Source of the DNA: Linnemannia schmuckeri
Taxonomy: Eukaryota; Mortierellomycota; Mortierellomycetes; Mortierellales; Mortierellaceae
Assembly: GCA_029449235.1 (NCBI GenBank)
Contig: JANATG010000007.1
Location: forward strand, 1,302,001 to 1,366,000
Reading direction: 5' to 3'
Length of the DNA: 64,000 nt
Shown one piece after another: positions 58,555-64,000 of this stretch. How positions within the stretch are numbered: the first letter of the stretch is position 1; each line of letters begins with the position of its first letter. Below the pieces are notes generated by a model, which made no database searches, was not told the origin of the DNA, and saw only the letters and a program-made list of their open reading frames with translations. Position numbers and translations under genes: made by a program.

Positions 58555-60165
58555 ATGGCCACCATGCTGACGATGATTTATCTCGCCTTGTGCAACATTC
58601 TTCTGGCCGTTGTCCATGCTCAAGGCCCTCCTGTAGTTGTTACTCTTCCTAAACCTCAAGGCGCTGTAGTGACGGCTTCACAAGATTCAGCTGCACACAA
58701 CTTGGCACAGTCATCGCCACAGACTCTAGCTCAGGCACTAGCAGCAGGACATGGAACAGGATTTGGACTAGGACCTGGAAAAGCAGAAGTAAAACCGCAA
58801 ACGCCACCAAACATTGGCTCAGGAACACCTTCACCACCACTACCTACCCCTCCCGTTCCTCCTTTTCCTCCTTTTCCTTCAACAAATACTAAAGGGGACG
58901 CCACACCACTCGCTCAGTCCGGCACTGATACAACAAAACCAGCCTCCATGCGCACTCCAGGACCAGCCATCAACCCACTACTACCCGGAACCAACAACTG
59001 TCTGAAAGAACCCTTTTGCAGCCCAGAAGAAGAATGTTTTGTCCTGACCGATGGACTGGTCTGTCTACCTAAAGCCCAAACCTGGGGTTACTTCTTGTCC
59101 AGGAACGCAAGCGGGATTCCCTCTGTCCCAAACTGGTCTGGCCCTTATTCTCAATTAAACGAGAGTTGTACACGGTTTCAGTTGCCCGCCAGTGGTGATA
59201 AACCCGGGTTGGCGCTTTTGGTATACGATTTGATTCGAGACACGATACCAAAAGACCTGTTGCTTTCTCGCTTTGACCAAGCAACGACCAACTGGTACAC
59301 ACATTATTCCAACTGTGAGCCCAACCTCGCCTGCAGCCTAGGAATTTGTCAACCGCGCCCAGGCCCGGGCGAGAGCTGTACGACGTCGTGGCAGTGCAAC
59401 GCCTTGGCTCTAGGACTGGACGACCTCAACCTTCCGATCCCGACTGCGAACACGACCGAGATGCGATGCGAGTATCTGGATGGCGATAGGTGTGTCAACA
59501 CGACCTGTCAATTGCTTCACCGGGAAAAGGACGCTGTTCATGGGTTTTTGGAGGGCGGTGGGGGTGGGGGATTCTTGGCTTGGCATGTCATTGTGCCTGT
59601 AGTTATGATTCTGATTCTGATTTATCTCGGGACGGTTGTTTACCAGCGCAGGATGCGACAGCAGAAGCGTCGGAAATGGATCCGGACCATTGAAGGTATT
59701 TTTTTTCCTGCAATTCGTTTGCGAAGCAATGTGTTCTGTGCTATGACTGATTCTGTGTGCCTGTCCTTCTGGTTTGACAAAGGGAAAAAAAAAAGAAAGA
59801 CGAATGACCACAATTGTGTTTGTGTTGACTCTTGGTCGTCTTGTTTGCAATGACGCTAAACGATGCTTGATTGACCACAAGGATTAGAAAAGAAAGATAG
59901 GCAAGGATAAGAGGACCATGTGTGTGCAACGTGAAAAAAAAAGAGCATGAGAGAAAAGGAGGAGGAGAGGGAGGCATGCTGGTTGTTATCTCACGCGATT
60001 AGAAAAAAAATAACACTATGGTGTGGAGATGCGATCGAGCATTAACGACGATCCTCCGCTTTTTACTTTTTCCCTTTGTTACCTTGAATGAAATGAAAAC
60101 AATGATTTTTACTTTTAGACGACAGGGACGACTTTCGCATGGAGTCCTATGATGAGATCCATTGA
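58555..60165 (+). CDS. Secreted-type single-pass membrane protein, Pro-rich and Cys-rich ectodomain, function unknown
   Basis: Exons 58555-59695 and 60119-60165 join in phase 1 (intron gtattt...tttag) to 395 residues. The signal peptide is residues 1-23 (MLTMIYLALCNILLAVVHA core). A Pro/Ser/Gln-rich stretch (about 25-140) precedes a domain with about a dozen Cys (NNCLKEPFC, EEEC, NCEPNLACSLGIC, ESCTTSWQC, DGDRCVNTTC) and Asn-x-Ser/Thr sites. A Gly run and a membrane helix (about 340-362, HVIVPVVMILILIYLGTVVY) lead to a short basic tail (RRMRQQKRRKW). The second exon adds an acidic end, DDRDDFRMESYDEIH. Without it the frame reads through poly-T and ends in an unlike sequence, so I favour splicing. 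This looks like a cell-surface protein; the Cys spacing recalls Dickkopf-like or CFEM-unrelated modules, but I do not recognise the family. Confidence 0.78.
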
Positions 60166-62075
60166 GAGCCAAAAGCAATAAATCGGTTCCATTTCCACAA
60201 TTACACTTATTGAACTAGCGACAAACACCGCCAAACGAAACGACCGACTAAGCACTTGGGCATATGAACGTCATGGTTGCCGTGTTTGTGCAACTGTGCA
60301 GGCGCGTCATTGGCCAGTTCGAACCAGGTTAGCTTGAAGCACTCTGTTGTCTCTATGTTTCTTGGTTGCCGTCAGTCTATCTGGTCTGTCGGTCCGGCAG
60401 AACTTATTCTCTTTCATCTTCCTCTTCCTTCGTCCATCATGTGTCCATTGCAAGGAAAGGAGGATTTCCCCCTTTTGTTGCATGCTTGATTTTATTTAAA
60501 AAAAAGTCTTGTGCTAATGCACCTGAGCCTGGACAGCACCATCCTCTCCCGTCCACCATATGTGCTCTTTCTCTCTCTTTCTTTATCTATCCCTTTGGCT
60601 TTGACAAATGCCCGTGCCATGCAATCCCATGGCCCTTGGTTCCAATAATAAATGCAAGGAAAAAAAAAAAAAAAAAAAAAAAAAAAGCAATGCCAAAGAG
60701 GATATCCGTCTGTTTGCCTGTCGGCTGTATGTCTGTTCCACTCCTCCTTTCCTTGTTTGCATGCTATCGCGCCATAGTTGTATATTTCGCAATGGTAAAT
60801 GGCAAAGGGAAAGAGAGAGAAGGCACGCGCCCCTTCTTGTTGCTCTCTGTGCGGCCACGCATACATCCCACAACATACCATGGGTCCACAGACAAAACAA
60901 AAAATGGGACATTGGAGGAGGAAGTAGGTAGGAGGACACTGGGGAAGACAAATGGAAGACAGGGTGGTGACACAGATGAGGCATAAAAAAAGGGTAGCAC
61001 CGACCTCGGTTGCTAGCTATTTGCATCCCCACTCCTCAATGACGATATGATATTCGTACTATGTCGAAAAGCCCCCAGCTCCCCTTCCTTCGTTTAGCAA
61101 GAGTGTGGGGAGAGAGACAGATAGAGAGAGTAAAGTGCCTGAAAACCAGCAACAATAAGAAAGGCTTTCAGCTAGACTGAATAAGGTTTCTGATTGAAAG
61201 AACAAACAGAACAATAATGATCTCGTCTTCTTGTTTTCGTCTTTTTTGTTTGGTCACTCAAAGTGGCGAGTAGGACCGAGAGGTCAACTATTGACATGGG
61301 TGTGAGGAATGAGGAATGAGGGATTTGAGGATGAGGGGATTTTTTATGGAATGAGGGGAATATGAATGCGAAGAAGTGGGTGAGCGAGCAAGTGAACAAA
61401 GTAAAGGGCTGAGAGGAAACACGCTGGAGGTGCAGCAGAAGTTGGTGCTAAAAATGTGTGTTGTTGAATGTGATAAACTTGGATTCTGTCTCTGGTCTCA
61501 CTTTCTCACTTTCCCACTTTCTTTCTTTAGTGTGAAGTTGGTGCCATCAGATTTCTCTCTTCCTCTTCGCTTTCACACTCTCACTTCTCTCTCTTCTCTC
61601 TTTTCTCTTTTCTCTATCCCTCTCTACAGTTACACACACAACCCTTCCTTCCATCCTACTGTCCTTTCTCTCCTCTCTCTCTTCCCTTTTCCCTTCTTCA
61701 CCTCTCTTCCCCACACCTCTCTCTCCCTCTTCCTCCCTTTCTCTCCTCTTCGCACGCTACCTGCCCCGTCTACTACTCACTCCTCGAACAATTCGCACAC
61801 ACGCACACACACACGCACACACACTTCCCTTCCCTCCATACACACTCAGACAAACAGTATCCCCCTCCTCTCTAACCTCTTTTTTTGACTATTCGCTTTT
61901 CAGGAACAGCTTCTTCCTTTCCCTCTCTCTCACCCTCTCTCTTTCTCTCTCTCTATCTCTCTTTCTCTCACTCACTCTCTTTCGACATACATTCATTCTT
62001 TCATTCCTTCATTCCTTCATACATACTGTTCTGTCCCCGAGTCTCATCACTTCTAATCAACCTGCACTTACCAAT
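60166..62075. other. Spacer with purine/pyrimidine microsatellites
   Basis: It contains an A27 run (60660-60686), a long pyrimidine-rich stretch (61540-61980) with TCTC repeats, and an (AC)n cluster at 61796-61825, leading to the ACT-protein start. I see no supported gene. Confidence 0.6.
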
Positions 62076-63313
62076 ATGATCGTCGACATTCTCCCCTTCC
62101 GCCTCAAGCTCGCCTCTATGGACAAGGCAGACATTCCCCGGTGCACCCATCAACTTATGAAACTCGTCCTCTTTCCTTCTGGGTAACGTGTTACACTCAG
62201 TCTTTCTTTTTTTCTTCTCCGCCTTTTTTTTCTCTCTTTCTTTCCTTCGTTCTCTCGTTGTCTCGTTCCTCCTTGGGTTATCGTAGTTCTAGCTGACTAG
62301 TGCTACTTAGACTTTAAAAAAGGCGTGCTTTTGGGCACGACTCTTTTCACCCAGTTTTGACCATTCTTGTATATTCTTGCGTTTTTCTCTTGCTGGACTA
62401 CGCTGAGTTCTGCGTACTTCTGTGTACTTGGTTCTTGTTGTTGTCATTTCGTTCGATGAGCGCTTTCTTATTACTGTGTCGAACTTTGGAAACAGTTTGC
62501 ATCATTCTAGTATTTCCACTAACGTCTTACAACCGTTTTCTTTTTGTTGGTACTTGTTCTCTACCAGACCCCAGCACTTCTTCTCATACTCAGAGACGGA
62601 CAGAGAGGTGTCCCTTATCCTCGACGAGACACATATCCCTGCGTTTCCTAAGGATACGCTGGACGTCTGCGATGTCATCTGGAGGGCTGTTCAGATCGAG
62701 GCAGGAGAGTCGGGTCTCGGTAAGATCTTCCTTCTATCCCCCATCTCCTTTTGGGATACTCTATCAACGTGGTTAAACGGAGACAAGGGAAAGTCGAAGG
62801 GGAGTTGGACATTGGGGTTGTTGCACAATAAAACGAACAACAGCAACCAACGCCTACCACCACATACAAACAGATACATACAAACAGACAACGCATATGG
62901 CTCCCTCGCCCTCCCAACGAACGGAAACTGGGCCCGGACTAGACACAATTGGGATGAAGAACATGTCCCTTTCATGGGGCGCGCCTCATTTTGGTGTTCC
63001 AGGCTAATTATTGACGTATATTTTTGCACACTATCCTCCTCCTCTTCTCCTTGCCCTTGTCCTTGCCCTTGTCCTTGTCCTTCCATCTCTAAAATAGGCG
63101 CCATGGATGTGGTCTCCCAGGTCTCTAAGCCATTGGCTGACATCAACGTTTCCATCATGTAAGACTTGTTTTCCTTTCCCCTTTTGTTGCACAAGTCGAA
63201 TTGCTCCGTATATTTTTTTTTCTTGTTTTTTTTCATTTCTTTTCACGGTATGAAACACAGAAGCGCGAAAGCGTACAAGGAGGGCGAGTACATTGCATGG
63301 TTTCGGCTGACAG
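62076..63313 (+). CDS. ACT-domain protein resembling CASTOR-type amino-acid sensors (partial model)
   Basis: Four exons close in phase: 62076-62182, 62568-62719, 63098-63158 and 63261-63313, encoding the first 124 residues with an open phase-1 donor (gtcagt), so the gene goes on. The protein starts MIVDILPFRLKLASMDKADI, then FFSYSETDREVSLILDE, FPKDTLDVCDVIWRAVQIEAG, VSQVSKPLADINVSI and YIAWFRLT. The pattern (VSLILDE strand, helix ending W-x-A, glycine-rich turn, VS-x-VSKPLA-x-x-x-ISI) follows the ACT modules of CASTOR1/2, the arginine-binding regulators of GATOR2-mTORC1 in animals, and related fungal proteins. Whether this one binds an amino acid is not known. The next exon could start at 63493 or near 63676; I could not decide. 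Confidence 0.65.
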
Positions 63314-64000
63314 GTCAGTAGGGAAAAAAGTGAGGAAGGGAAGAGAACAAAACGAAGCGAGAGAGAGAGAGTGAAAGAGAGAGAGTAGAATGAGAAAAAT
63401 GATCCCCTTGGATACAAGAGGAGTCCTCAGCATATGAGTGTTAACTACAAACAACAACCATAATGCCATCGAGAAGTCTTTGTTTGTTGCAGGACTTGTG
63501 GCAATGAGGCAAGCTATTCTGTTTATACCTTCCCCTTTCATCCCTTTTTATCCATCTTCTTGGACCTTTTCTTATTATTTTTTTCCCATCTATTTTCGAT
63601 CGATTTGCCGAGGCAAACCTGAGAGCAAACATGAGGGAGTGTCAAAGTGTGTGTGAGTTGTTTGTGCTTAAAGGGGCGAGCAATTCGACGCGACAGCGTT
63701 TGATTTCCCTCTTCCTCCACACAATCGATGAAGTCATCTCCAACCTTAAATCCTGGATGTTGATGTCCGAGCATATGTGTGAGTGGGGACATACAATCAT
63801 ATTGTCATATTGAGCGAGGAAAACAAATAGCAACATCCACAGAGGGAGAAAGACCCCGACATACCTCATGATCTCAACCACTTGCACCATCTGCATTACT
63901 ATTCCTCTGTCTCTCTCTCTTTTGTGCTCGCTGCTACAATTATGCTCTTTTTTTTATTATTATTATTGTTTTTGCTGGTATCACACGCTGACACTTACAT

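Noticed and set aside
60300..60345. B-box-like GTTCGAAC suggesting a second tRNA
   Set aside because: The flanking bases do not form a T stem, and no acceptor or anticodon stem can be built.

Overview
The window is nuclear DNA of an early-diverging fungus, most likely Mucoromycota/Mortierellomycota (Mortierella-like). This rests on dense short GT-AG introns, long A/T homopolymer runs in introns and spacers, poly-Gln and Ser/Thr-rich proteins, a fungal Zn2Cys6 regulator, and an EHD-type dynamin-like ATPase and an INSIG protein, both uncommon or absent in many Dikarya. I assembled gene models by eye from reading frames, splice sites and family similarity, checking that intron phases close. None has been tested against transcripts.

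Left part (1-20.7 kb): an SPT23/MGA2-like regulator (+) converges on a KAP123/importin-4 karyopherin (-). Two proteins of unknown function follow (+), then an INSIG-family ER membrane protein (-). The first regulator and INSIG both belong to families tied to lipid or sterol control.

Middle (20.7-38.4 kb) is gene-poor. It holds an MFS hexose-type transporter, a small GPI-anchored Kre9/Knh1-like wall protein and a single-pass mucin-like SH3 protein, separated by 2.5 to 5.4 kb spacers rich in microsatellites and homopolymers.

Right part (38.4-60.2 kb) is gene-dense: a Zn2Cys6 transcription factor, ribosomal protein eL42, and an armadillo-like membrane-anchored protein divergent from nucleoporin NDC1. 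Then, all on +, come an EHD ATPase, ATG3, ESCRT-III VPS60/CHMP5, a tRNA-Leu(UAA) on the minus strand, and a cysteine-rich single-pass surface protein. NDC1, EHD, ATG3 and VPS60 form a run of four membrane-shaping genes in about 9 kb. At the right edge an ACT-domain protein resembling the CASTOR arginine-sensor family begins and runs out of the window or into exons I could not resolve.

I see no rRNA, CRISPR array, transposon or viral insertion. The most unusual object is the first gene: its protein appears to carry the SPT23-type DNA-binding module twice, on either side of the IPT/TIG and ankyrin region, and has no C-terminal membrane anchor.
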